A DNA stretch of 64,000 nt from Prochilodus magdalenae (Eukaryota; Chordata; Actinopteri; Characiformes; Prochilodontidae), in the NCBI GenBank assembly GCA_024036415.1, contig JAMWET010000936.1, positions 180,001 through 244,000 of the forward strand. Reading direction: 5' to 3'. The stretch's first letter is position 1. Each line of letters opens with the position of its first letter. Below, in pieces: positions 12,701 to 22,862 of this stretch. Both the position numbers and the translations under genes were made by a program. The notes under the pieces were generated by a model that was given only the letters and a program-made list of their open reading frames with translations, did not search any database and was not told the DNA's origin.

Positions 12701-15418
12701 ACCCTGTAGTTTAACATGGATAGAAATATCATAAATTTTTAATCAAGAGAACCTGTAGGTTTATTACAGGTTGTCATTAGTAGTTCCAGTTTGAGCCCCA
12801 GGGGGGCGCTGTGCACATTACACACAAGCTGCAGATCTTAAACTCGCGGACACCACAGTAATACTCAGTTTAATAAAATAAAGTAACTACAGTAATGTAT
12901 ATTAACCAACAGTAACAACAGCAATATATAAGAATCTATGCTCAGTAATATATATTAATATACACTAACGATATAATAATCTATAGTAACAACAGCAATA
13001 TATATTCTACAATGATATATATAAATAAATAAATACAAACACTCTACAGTAGCTTCATTAACATATCATAACCTTAAGTAATATACATGAACCAAAAACG
13101 AACTTCAGGCCATTTATATCATACCCTACAGTAATATATAATAACACACTGAAACTGCAGTATTACATAACAATCTAATGTAATAAATAAACATTTACAG
13201 GAACTTCAGTCATATACACTACTGCATAGTAACTACAGTAATGCACACTAATCTATAGTAACTTTAATAACATTTAATAACCTACAGTAAACTACAAATT
13301 ACAGGTTGTCTTAAATTTCATAAGTTTATAACTGCAAAAATTTTTTGAAAAGTCATGAGGCACTCATACAAGAAAAATATGTAATTAAAATGTCTTACAT
13401 ATTTATATTTACTTTAACGTTTTTGATCTCCCTTTGGCAAAGACAATTAACTTGGAATTTAGATGAAAGGAAACCAAAACCATGACCAAAATTACACCTT
13501 ATATCATAAAAAACTGACTAATTATTAGTGTATTACTTAAATTCATTTTTCTGCAGGTACATACATAACATTTAAAATAAAAAAAATATAAAATACACAC
13601 AAAAAAAGTTCCACATCATCATCACCACACAACGCAGGCTCTTGAAAAAGAGCATTCCATACTTTAAACTTGAGCTTTAAGAGCAAATGCGGAGCAGAAC
13701 TTGTTAATCCTCTGCAGTCTTCGCTCGCTGTGATTGGCTATGGCATTCTAAAGGTCTCACCTGACACGCAGGTATTTGCCGGATGAGGCTTTTCACCCAC
13801 GTGTGCATTGCAGTCACGGGTCATTAAACAGTAAATTATTGATTACTCGTGCCTTTAAACAGAAACTGGAGTCTCCTGAGATGGTCTATGTTTGGATGTA
13901 CGGTAGGTCTACAGGTCTGACGTTATTCTGAGCATAACGTGAGAGGCCTACAAAGATCAATCCTTTTAAACAACACCACAATTAGATCAGACTGGGTGTG
14001 TGCTCCAGGTAATCAATATACTGAGTGCTGCTAACCTGAGGGTTTCAGCAAAAACAGCGTGTGCACACAAATAATTCGAAGAATTAACAGATGTAGAGAA
14101 GCCGTAAGAGGTTCTTAATGAACTCATTAGTCAAAGTCTCACAGGCTCCAAGAATATACTGACAACTAAATAGACGTATATACTGACAAGCTTTGTTTTT
14201 GTGAGCGCTGTATGCACTTTTGGGTTCTTCTTTCTGGGTATCAGCCCTGCCCCTTGTTCAGGAAGCATCTGAGCTCAGGAAGAGTTTTAGACTCTAACCT
14301 AAATTTAGATGAGGCCAATCAGCTCTATCCAGGCACCTAGGGTGGGTGCCTTTCTCAAGGGCATCTCTGTCATTACTGTCGGTTCAGGGATTTGAACCAG
14401 CAACCAGCAAAGTTACGAGGCTGCCTCCCTAACCTCCAGCCCGCGACTGCCCAGACCTGTTTATGCTAGCTAGGATACATACTCTGACTGAATGCTAAGC
14501 ACTTCTGTAAGTAGCTCTGAATAACAGCATCTGCTAAATACCATAAATGTAAACTGTAATGTAAACTGTGAGCACTGTGACAGTATCTGTCAATACAGTG
14601 ACCTATTACATCACATTATGTATTTCTGATCTTGCTGTGTTAAAGAGTACTGAACTGTGTGTTTTTTAACAAAGCAAGCAAAATAATAGCTGGTGTTTAA
14701 ACTGGATTTAGGAGCATGTGGTGTGAGGCAGTTTAATAAAATTAATTTATTCATTTTTTTTTTTTAAACATTTACTTGCTGTTTTGTTCTACTTTTGAAA
14801 AACCCATAAAACTAATTATCGAGTATGTGAAACTGCCTCTACTGGAAGTATCGCGATGTTGTGATTTGCCCCATATCGCCCACCCCTACCGAGGCTGATG
14901 TCACTGTGAAGTCCCATGAAGTTAAAGGGGAGCACAGTTAGTTCACCAAGTCCTGTCGATCAAGTATTGATGTTAATTAATTAGCTGGCTGTATTCTGTG
15001 ACCCCTAACTGTCCACACTGTGTAATTCAATAGGCGCTGTATGAATGTAAACACATGTCCTCTTCACATTAACATCACTAATAGGAGCGCTAAACTGTAA
15101 ACAGCCGACCTAACTTAACGTTAGCTAAAATGCTAGCTAGAATGCTAGCTAGCTAGTAACATAAGATGTGCCAACACTTCCTACTTCCTGGCAGCTAAAG
15201 TGAACCTAACGTTAAGCCTCCGTGCGGAATTTACCTCGTTTGTTCTTTGTGCCGTTTCTCTTGGCCGTGAGGAGCTCCTGGTCGATCTTCTTCTCCAGAA
15301 AATCCTGTTTCTTGGTCAACATCTCCTCTGTTTCTCGAAGCCGCTGGATCGCCTCCTGCGCGCTCGGAGCTTTTCCCCCTTTACCGCTGCTACCGAACAG
15401 CTTCCCGAACAAAGACAT
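9589..15418 (-). CDS. chmp4b: Charged multivesicular body protein 4b (ESCRT-III Snf7 subunit)
   Basis: Five coding exons on the minus strand, all with GT/AG sites: 15235-15418, 12091-12268, 10574-10688, 9778-9904 and 9589-9653. They join in frame to 222 residues; human CHMP4B has 224. CHMP4B polymerises into the ESCRT-III filaments that cut membrane necks in multivesicular-body formation, cytokinesis, nuclear-envelope sealing and membrane repair. Exon 1 gives the short membrane-inserting N-terminus MSLFGKLFG and the first basic helix of the Snf7 hairpin. Exon 2 carries [20 protein letters not shown] and the conserved [10 protein letters not shown] block. Exon 3 gives the acidic linker ending in GFGEEFDE. 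Exon 4 gives [15 protein letters not shown] with the proline-rich PLPNVPS stretch. Exon 5 is the C-terminal helix [10 protein letters not shown], the Alix-binding region. chmp4b fits better than chmp4c; a teleost duplicate (ba or bb) cannot be decided here. Confidence 0.95.
9727..9757. repeat. (GT)n microsatellite
   Basis: An uninterrupted TG run in the last chmp4b intron, close to the donor side of exon 4. Confidence 0.95.
11098..11350 (+). repeat. teleost SINE/retroposon
   Basis: Lies in chmp4b intron 2. It has the typical order of a very common fish retroposon: CACTGTCGCCTCA, then TCCTTTCTGTGTGGAGT, TGCATGT, GTCTGCCCTGTGATGGA, GCTGGGATAGGCTC, and a 3' end of GATAAGCAGTTTAATGAATG. Recognised from memory; the copy is diverged and internally shortened. 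Confidence 0.8.
11760..12070. repeat. palindromic MITE, family A copy
   Basis: The left arm GTGGTGGTGATGGTAACCAG (about 11793-11812) pairs with the right arm TGGTTCCCATCACCACCACT (about 12041-12060). It ends about 20 bases before the exon 2 donor of chmp4b. It shares 'CAAAATAGTCCCCA' with the 61 kb copy. Confidence 0.7.
12840..13300. repeat. degenerate AT-rich repeat in chmp4b intron 1
   Basis: Recurring loosely spaced blocks of the type ACAGTAATATA and CTACAGTAAC over about 450 bases, with no exact period. Probably a decayed tandem array. Confidence 0.5.
14330..14575 (+). repeat. SINE/LINE 3' tail
   Basis: Ends in CTGTAAGTAGCTCTGAATAA, CAGCATCTGCTAAATACC and ATAAATGTAAACTGTAATG. This is the common fish tail normally reading 'GTAAGTCGCTCTGGATAAGA'. 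The middle (TTTGAACCAGCAACC) resembles the body of the same retroposon. It lies in chmp4b intron 1. Confidence 0.65.
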
Positions 15419-15640
15419 CCTGAACCTTAACGAGAGCAACGACTGGAGTGAAAAATCTTTTAATCCGAGCGATTCTGTGAAATTAAAGCAGAGAAACTGC
15501 GGGCCAGACTCGCTTGTTGTTGTTTCTTCCTCTTCACTAGCCAGGCCCAGTGACGACAAGACGTCACTCGGACGTGACTCACGTACTGACGCAATCGGGC
15601 TGCTGGGTAACGGCGCAGGATCGCCGATCTTAACACCATC
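15419..15640 (-). promoter_or_regulatory. chmp4b promoter region
   Basis: CpG-containing sequence upstream of the chmp4b start, with several CRE-like half sites (GACGTCAC near 15571, GACGTGAC near 15581, TACTGACG near 15594). The start codon at 15416-15418 was chosen because it opens the known CHMP4 N-terminus. Confidence 0.5.
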
Positions 15641-15882
15641 TGCACCAGAGCATTTGTCAAGGGTTCGATCTGTAGATCATAGAATTGGCAAAAGGCGTGG
15701 TAGGGGTTCTCGAGTCGGCGCTAAATGTTCCACGTTCGTGGTCCATTTATGATATTTGTGTGCCCAGAACATGACCATTTTCCATCCCTTCCTAATTTAG
15801 ACTGTTTTTGTTACTGTACCTTTAAGACTGATAGCCCCGCCTATTCAGCCTATAGCAGATTTAGCCACGCCCATTTATTAGA

Positions 15883-16210
15883 TTAGATTAAACTTTATTG
15901 TCATTGTGCAGAGTAGGTACAGAGCCAAAGAAATACAATGAAATGCAGTTAGCATCTAACCAGAAGTTCAAGTACAGTATTATTTACATAAAGTGTCGTA
16001 GTAATAAATTGATACACATATCAATAAGTATAAACAGTATATGTATGTATAAGAGCAGCAACAAATTAATGTTTGAACAGTAAGAGTAGTGCAAGTAGAC
16101 AGTATGTACACAATAAAAATAACATCTGAAGTAGAAATAATACGAGAACAGTATGTAAACATGAGTATACAATAGGCTTGGCAATGAATAAAGTGCATTA
16201 ACAGTACAGA
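15883..16210 (-). repeat. retroelement 3' tail, minus orientation
   Basis: The minus strand ends in TGACAATAAAGTTTAATCTA with an (ATCTA)-type tail at 15883-15905. It is preceded by the common fish LINE-tail block that includes ATGAAATGCAGTTAGCATCT on the plus strand (15938-15957). Confidence 0.65.
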
Positions 16211-16479
16211 AGGTGCATGGATGCAGTAGTGGGAGTGCAATGTAAGTTTCCGCTTGGACTGTGTTTTGTATGAAGAACAACAGCGGACAACCAAACAGAG
16301 TAGAGCTCATTTACATATATCAGCCTTAAAGGCTCATTAACATAAACAGACGGGTTGATTCTAAAGGATATGCTACATGTGCTTTTGATGCATAATATAA
16401 AACAAATGTAATTTGCTATAAATGCTATTATGCTTGTTAATGTGCCTGTAAGATTGATGGCCCTACCCATTTTCTATGT

Positions 16480-16742
16480 AGCATAATGTGCCATGCTAAC
16501 AATGTGCAATATTTTTCCATTCCCCATGTGCAATAAAGAATAAATGTGTAATTGTCTGTAAATATTTTGCAATTATCTGTAAATAAGATTCTCTAGAAGT
16601 TTTGACTTTAATTATTTATTATTTTTATGTTGTTCTGTTCACCTGTCTTATTTGTACTGAGTGCCTTGCTATCCCTTTACTGCTGTAACACTGTAAATTT
16701 CCCCACTGTGGGACTAATAAAGGATTATCTTATCTTATCTTA
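16480..16742 (+). repeat. retroelement 3' tail, plus orientation
   Basis: The plus strand ends in CCCCACTGTGGGACTAATAA then AGGATTATC and (TTATC)n at about 16722-16742, a typical teleost non-LTR tail. It faces away from the tail at 15883, so the pair looks like two insertions in opposite orientation or an inverted one. Confidence 0.7.
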
Positions 16743-16964
16743 TTAAGAGCTGTTGTGCGATTGACTGTACAAATAGACTCAGCAAGGGTGACTTTTTAAC
16801 AGGCTGATGAAAGATATCATGAGATCACATGAGATGTCTTCCTATTTGCAAGCCTCTAGTTTAAAGGTTCGCAATCCACCTAGTGTAGCAGTTACAAAAA
16901 TGTACGATGCTGTGGTACTTAGGGCGGATTGATGATGATGAACATGGTAATGACGATCTGCATC

Positions 16965-17110
16965 TACATTTAAGGCATTTAGCAGATGCTCTTATCCAGA
17001 GCGACTTACAACCGTGCTTAGTGTTCCGGTGGATAAAGTTTCCCAGCTGGTATAAGAAGAGTCAAAACTCGCCATGAGCTCAGACACTGCCCGAACAAGG
17101 GCCAGTCCTG
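16965..17110 (-). repeat. SINE/LINE tail, minus orientation
   Basis: The plus strand reads ACATTTAAGGCATTTAGCAG, ATGCTCTTATCCAGAGCGAC and TTACAA. This is the reverse of the common fish retroposon tail also seen at 14.5 and 40.5 kb. Confidence 0.75.
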
Positions 17111-17704
17111 ATATCTAGAGAGATCAATACACAGATATATATAAAGCATGAGTGCACTACCTGACAACCCCAACCCATAGTTCATACCTAGAGAGAATAA
17201 AGGTGTTCTACAAACAAAGGTCAGACAATTAGGTGGTGTTACCTAAAACCAGCCTAGTTTTCCTTAAACGGGGGAATGAAACACCAAAAAGTTTACACAG
17301 ACAGCCAGATAACTTTGTGTATTTGAAAGTTCGACTCGGAATGGAAAAAGTAATAAGGAATTTATATTTTACTAGCAAGTTAAACTGCCTTTAATTTAAG
17401 CAGCTAATCTCTTGTTTCATTCCCAGATTCGTTTTTGTATTCCGAGAGGAAAGCGATGTTTACACACACACTCCGTACTTCAGTCCTACCTAGCTACGTC
17501 TACAGCACTGTACTGGACTGTACCTCATTGGCTCATTCAGTAGGTCCTTCACAGCTAAGCAACTGTAATTATATACAGAAATGCTACAACTGCTTTAGCT
17601 GAATAAAATTAAATCAATAATGTGAGTGGAGCTCTTGGGAAAAATAAAATATAAGACAAATGTAGAATATGAACCTTTTAACATGGTGGGTCCTAGACTA
17701 ATGT

Positions 17705-17990
17705 GTTCAAGTTTCAAGTTTCAGGTTTATTTGTCATTTGCACAACATATCAGGACATTTATGCATTGAAATGCTTGTGGTGAGGCTTAGGTTGATACTC
17801 TACAGCAGGACAACACTATATACATACTAAACATATTAAAATAAAGAGATATTAAAGTTATATTAAATAAATACACAAAATACAGAACATACAAAGACAG
17901 GAGGGGTCTGTAGAAATTCTTTGATATGTACATTTATTAGACGAGGATAGTCTGAGAGAGAGCGGAGATATAATATAAATATGTATATTT
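17705..17990 (-). repeat. retroelement 3' tail
   Basis: The plus strand begins CAAGTTTCAAGTTTCAGGTT then TATTTGTCATTTGCACA, and later ATGCATTGAAATGCTTGTGG, a common fish retroposon end read in reverse. The rest is AT-rich. Confidence 0.55.
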
Positions 17991-18225
17991 ATATAGATTT
18001 CTGTTGTTTAAAGTGACTCATATATATATATATATTGTGTGTGTGCATCATCAACAATATATATGAAGCACTTTTTCTTTTCTTTCTTTTTTTGCTCAGT
18101 TGTTATTTTTTTCCCTTGCATCTTTATATGTCTGTTACTATTTTAAATATAATATACATTTATCAAATAATACAATAATAATATTTTTAAGTAGTTCCGG
18201 GCATGTTTTTGGTTGAACGTCGCTT

Positions 18226-18291
18226 ATTGGTTAGTTATGTGATTGACATCCCTTTCAGCCAATAAGACGGCACGTTTGCCTAATGACGTCA
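18226..18291 (+). promoter_or_regulatory. atp5f1e promoter: two NF-Y boxes and a consensus CRE
   Basis: An inverted CCAAT box (ATTGG, 18226-18230), a direct one (AGCCAAT, 18257-18263) and a perfect palindromic CRE TGACGTCA (18284-18291) lie 85-150 bases upstream of the atp5f1e start codon. This combination is typical of housekeeping nuclear-encoded mitochondrial genes. Confidence 0.7.
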
Positions 18292-18375
18292 TTTCCAGTT
18301 TACGCAGGCCTCGTCTTCGTCCTTGGTTCTCACCGTTTGAGGTTCATATCTCTCAGCCGGAGCAGATCTGCAAAA

Positions 18376-18745
18376 ATGGTTGCGTACTGGAGACAAGCTG
18401 GGCTCAGGTACTGATTGAGGAATACCGAATGTGTTTTTAATGTAAAATCCACCTTTTTATAATGTAACAGTGGAGACATTTTGGTCGCTGTAGTAGCACT
18501 GAATTAGCGTTAGCTTAGCATTAGCTTGCTCGAGTGACCCCAGCGTAAGATCAGGCAGTTCGGTTCAGTGGCTGTTATATCTTCTCATCATTGAACTGGT
18601 ATGTTGTTCGTGTCGTTTCAGCTACATTAGGTACTCGGCTATCTGCGCCAGAGTGGTCCGGGCAGCTCTGAAGCCCCAGATAAGGACGGAAGCTCTGAAA
18701 AACGCAGAATCCAGCGTGAAAGTCAATCATGTGAAAACAGCATGA
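18376..18745 (+). CDS. atp5f1e: ATP synthase F1 subunit epsilon, mitochondrial
   Basis: Two coding exons, 18376-18407 and 18622-18746 (stop TGA at 18743-18745), joined in frame with GT/AG sites to 51 residues, exactly the family length. A third exon, from 18951 to about 19070, is 3' UTR with AATAAA at 19047-19052. The protein starts [20 protein letters not shown], the conserved start of mitochondrial F1 epsilon, followed by a basic helix. It packs against the gamma and delta subunits in the F1 central stalk and is needed to assemble the rotor. It has no cleaved presequence, as expected. The stop codon is only one base from the end of exon 2, so no nonsense-mediated decay is expected. In mammals this gene also sits beside TUBB1, which supports the assignment. 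Confidence 0.95.
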
Positions 18746-18773
18746 TGTAAGTGTCTCTGTCTTCGAGTTTGTG

Positions 18774-18836
18774 ATTCCACCTTAAATGCTGCAGCAGTTA
18801 CATTACTGCGTCTTCGTGTAGTATTTAAGGTGGAAC
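18774..18836. repeat. short hairpin repeat (family B) in atp5f1e intron 2
   Basis: The arms ATTCCACCTTAAATGCTGCA and GTATTTAAGGTGGAAC are inverted copies about 25 bases apart. It lies 28 bases after the exon 2 donor. Confidence 0.7.
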
Positions 18837-18950
18837 GGAAGTGGCAGGCTTCAGCTTCATGATCGTGACAAGGGTCAATATCCTTATTTTATTCTGGTTT
18901 ATTTTGGACTGTCATCACTAGGTCTCTGATTTCTTATGTTTCCCCCACAG

Positions 18951-19070
18951 GAACTGTCACAGAAGACTCGGGATCCTGTGTCCGTTCCAGCATCATAACC
19001 TAGTGACCACATGGAAGTGATTTTGCCCCAGATTTATCCTTTTGATAATAAATTATGAAGAGCCTCATGT
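18951..19070 (+). other. atp5f1e: atp5f1e 3' UTR exon
   Basis: Acceptor TTTCCCCCACAG ends at 18950. The exon is non-coding and holds AATAAA at 19047-19052, so cleavage is expected near 19065-19075. Confidence 0.75.
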
Positions 19071-20287
19071 TAATCTCGCCTCTTGTCTCGTTCTTGGCCG
19101 ACAGATGGCGCTGTTGTGTCTGTATTCTTAAGTGCAGCCTGTCCCGAAGGAGGTGCTTAATGTTTTATGGTTCTGGTTTCATTTTCACACCTGCATGCAG
19201 AAGTACTTTTATTTTGGCAAACGGATCATTTTATGTCACTGACTAATCTTAGAGAAGTGCTTCACAACCTGGTCCAAGGGTCCATCTCGTTTTTGCTCTA
19301 AGCTTAGCTTCCAGGACACCTGAACCAGGATTTAATGGCTTAAGTGCTCAGATATGTTGGAAGCTGAGAGGGAGAAAATATGGTGCCTGCAAACTAGGTT
19401 AAGAAAACACCAGTTCTGTGTGCTCACACACCAAGCTGCATTAAGTTTTGTGTTTTACCTTGACAAAATAACAAGTCTCTAAAATTGATTAACTGCTAAT
19501 AAGCATTTGTAGCTATGCTTAAAAGAAATATGGCAAATGGTGGCCTAGTGTTAAGTTATGCTCTTTTGAAGTCCTACAAATTCATAATCAAATATCTGTT
19601 AAAAAAAAAACATTTTCAGTGTTAATGTTTTTTTTTTTTTCTGTTTGTTTAGTAACTACTGCAGCTATATGTATGATTACAGTGTGTTTAGATCCATAAA
19701 GCAGAGATCGGTTCCAGCTCCTGGATACCCTTTTAATAAGATGATATATATTAATAAATATTGTGATAAATTGCATCACTATACGTTGCAGTAAACATTT
19801 CTAAGCATATTCTAGTTATTGTCAGTGTGTAACACTGTACAGTTGAATGTTTTGTACAGATCATAATTATCTTTATTATAGTAAATATATTATCTGTTGT
19901 TATGGAAAATAATTAGTGTGGATGCAAAATATGGTTTTGTCTTAATTACTCCTGCTCCGTTGCGGTTACTGCATCCCATGAAAGCCGAGCAGTTGGTACT
20001 AAACCTGGAGAGGACTTTTACCGTCATCTAAACTGTAATAAAACTCAGGGCATTTTTGTCTGTTGAAAAACTAGAATGCCCCTGGCTTCATTGGCTGGTA
20101 CTGCCCACTTTGGCAGAAACAACTTTATGTAGGCGTGTCCCATAACTGTCTACAGAGTTCTGACATCTACTGGTAGCTATGTTCTCTTATTCCTCCATGC
20201 TGAGTTCCTTCAGCTCTGCAATGGTTGACGGATTTCTTGCTAGTGCAGTCCATTTCAAACCCCCCACAACACTGCACTTTGCATGGC
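19071..20287. other. intergenic, nothing recognised
   Basis: AT-rich sequence with poly-A/T runs near 19600-19640. No supported gene. Confidence 0.5.
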
Positions 20288-20456
20288 CAGTGTTTCTCAA
20301 CTGGGGTCATGAAGGGTCAATGGTGTTAAACCTTGAGCATTTTCCCTGCTCCCATCACACCTGGTCCAACTAATCAGCTCCCTCACAGCCCATTACTGAG
20401 ATAAAGAGGGTGTGTTACAGCAGGAGAAGTGCTAAAATGTGCAGGGCAGTGGGCCT
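20288..20456. repeat. teleost palindromic MITE/SINE-like repeat
   Basis: Begins CAGTGTTTCTCAACTGGGGT. It contains TTTTCCCTGCTCCCATCACA, CCTGGTCCAACTAATCAGCT and, inverted, GTGTTACAGCAGGAGAAG, and ends GTGCAGGGCAGTGGGCC. Matches the widespread fish repeat that begins and ends with forms of 'AGTGTTTCTCAAC'. Confidence 0.65.
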
Positions 20457-21535
20457 AGGCCCTTCTATAGCCCCCTGTTTCAGACTTTGGAGCCATGTTT
20501 GGGATCATTATAGGGTTGGGTGATACCTCATGGGCTGTACTGTGGAAGTGTGCATTGTGCAAGTTAGATTTTTTTGGGACCAATTTCTCGTTTTTGAGCC
20601 AGGGTGGCCAGTAGCTGATTTTGTTAGCCTGGTTGTAACGTGGAGTTCACGCTGTGTGGACAAAATCAAACATAAGCCACACTAGTACAATTTTGGTCAG
20701 TTAAAGTCACAATACAAGTAGACCACGAAGCTCACCCCATCATTCTATAGTTGCCGTCGTGCCCACATTAGGAAGTCTGGGTCTAAGCTGTGTATCTCTA
20801 TGGGCAAAATGAACTGAATGAACTTTACCAAGATGTCCCTTGTGCTGTGTCCAGTGTGGTAGGTGAGAGTTATTTGGCACTTGGTATATAACAGTATATA
20901 ACAAGTTTATGGGTAGACTTGTTTTCATACATCGTTTCATTGCCAGCAGAGTTATCCTGCTCTTATTCATATTTTGACTGCCAAATAAATACTTCAGAGG
21001 ACACGGTAACACTGTTAGGGGGCGGTTATGGTTTGGAACCATGTGTTTAGAAGCACTTGTGAACTGTGCTCATTTTTGCCATAGAGAAATTCAGCTGAAC
21101 TATGCTGGACATGACGCACGACTTCAGAGCTTGTATTACACCACTGAATCTTTAACAGGTCCAACCAGCATTCTAAACTCCTGGAAAATGAAGAGTAAAA
21201 TTCAGTTTCCTGTTTAAACATCATAGGTAAATTTAAGATTGACAGCTAATGTATAACTAATACCCTATTTTTATTTCTTTAATTAAATTGGTGTTAATTA
21301 TGATGTACTATTGATGGTTCTTGTATATGTTAAGCTCCCTATCAATAATGTATATCAGAATAACATTCTAACATGGTATAGGTGTATCATTGTGTATGGT
21401 TTATGGGGGATCCCCATGTGAGCTGGCTACTCCAATGCTGACTTGCCTTAGCGGTGCTGGTGCTTTAACGGGAAACTGTTTGGTTTAACAGTTGTTCTTC
21501 TGGAAATGCTCTCTTCTAGTTTGGTGTTGTGCTTC

Positions 21536-21731
21536 GGTGACACTTAACATTAAGTGCTGACCAACATAAAGTAATGCATTAGTTAACATGAATCCAATAC
21601 GTTAACGATGCTTAACTAATGTTAATTACCACATACTTAACATGCAAATATGCAGTTGTTACATATTTACTTTAGTTTGGTTAAGCATTACTTTGTGTTA
21701 GAGAGTCTGTACTTAATGTAAAGTGCCACCT
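21536..21731. repeat. MITE with terminal inverted repeats
   Basis: The left end GGTGACACTTAACATTAAGT and the reverse complement of the right end, GGTGGCACTTTACATTAAGT, match in 17 of 20 positions. The inside is AT-rich with TTAACTAATG-type blocks in both orientations. About 196 bases, no coding sequence. Confidence 0.8.
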
Positions 21732-22554
21732 GTGCTCTTAACTGAGATCTTACTGACCTCCTCTTTGGCCTTAGGTTTGGGAAATGAGTAGCTGTTCACT
21801 CTTTCCACCAAACTCTGGAAATTAGGCAATTTTTAAAATGGACAAATTTTCTGTGGCATATTGTAAAGGTTTTCAGAAGTGTTCTGAACATAGCAACCGA
21901 AGCTAGACCATGACGAAACAACTGGGTGAACCAATTTGCTACAGCGCCACCCTGAGGCCGACCGTGGCTGCATCACTAGTTAGTTCAGAATACAAAAGGC
22001 AGAAGCTGATGGTGGGTGTCCCTGTATTTGTGAATTATTAATTTGTAATATTAATTTGTCAATTAAACACTGTAGCATCATTAATAAGTGAATTTTTAAA
22101 TAACCCCTCCAGACTTTTGATTTTGCGACATTCAAGGGGTCCATTATTGGTTAATTTGATGGTCCTGGACCCCCATGTATTTGACACCTGGATTCTAATT
22201 CCAAATACACAGCTCAGCTACAGTAAAACAAATTCCGGTCATGTACCCCAGTCGCTGCGTGTCTGTTTGCGAACTGTGAGGAGTTTAATTTAGCTACAGC
22301 AGGAGCTGGCTGTGGTCTGCGGTGAAGGGAAGCTCTTTTCTGGGCAGCTTATCAGTATCTGCAGAGCTGGTTGAGTTTAATCGTGGCCTGTCAGACCATT
22401 GGGCTGGGGAGAGCGTGACGTGCCAGTTCTGAGGGGATCTGCTTACAGTTACGAGGCCTTACAGTTGGTGCTGAAAGTGTTAGTGTGCTTCATGCTGTTA
22501 AGGACATTTTGCTGAATTATTAGAAAGGAAAATGGATGTATTTCCACCGGTAGC
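21732..22554. other. intergenic, nothing recognised
   Basis: Unique-looking sequence between the MITE and the tubb1 poly-A signal; no gene or clear repeat seen. Confidence 0.45.
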
Positions 22555-22560
22555 TTTATT
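22555..22560 (-). terminator. tubb1: tubb1 polyadenylation signal
   Basis: AATAAA on the minus strand, about 300 bases past the tubb1 stop codon; the region between is the presumed 3' UTR. Confidence 0.6.
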
Positions 22561-22862
22561 TTACTATATACAAAAAATATTTTTTCATCTGTTCAGCATG
22601 ACAAAAAATATATACCTCAAAACTAGCACAATTACACGAACACCAGTTTAGCAAATGAGAGAGAAATGCAAGTAAAAGCACTTAACTAAAGGATGTAATT
22701 AACGCAAATTCTTGTACACTGTACAAAATACTTCTGCACCATGTTCTAAAGATTACTGTGGTTAAAGTCTTTTTGTCTTGAAGAAGTGGAGTGATAAAAT
22801 AATAGAAGTGAAGATGAATTATTAGGGATGTTGTCAAGTTTGCAGCCTCCTGGTTCAGTTTC

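Noticed and set aside
15222..15752. A 176-codon plus-strand frame across chmp4b exon 1
   Set aside because: Antisense shadow of exon 1 and its CpG-rich promoter; no recognisable domain.
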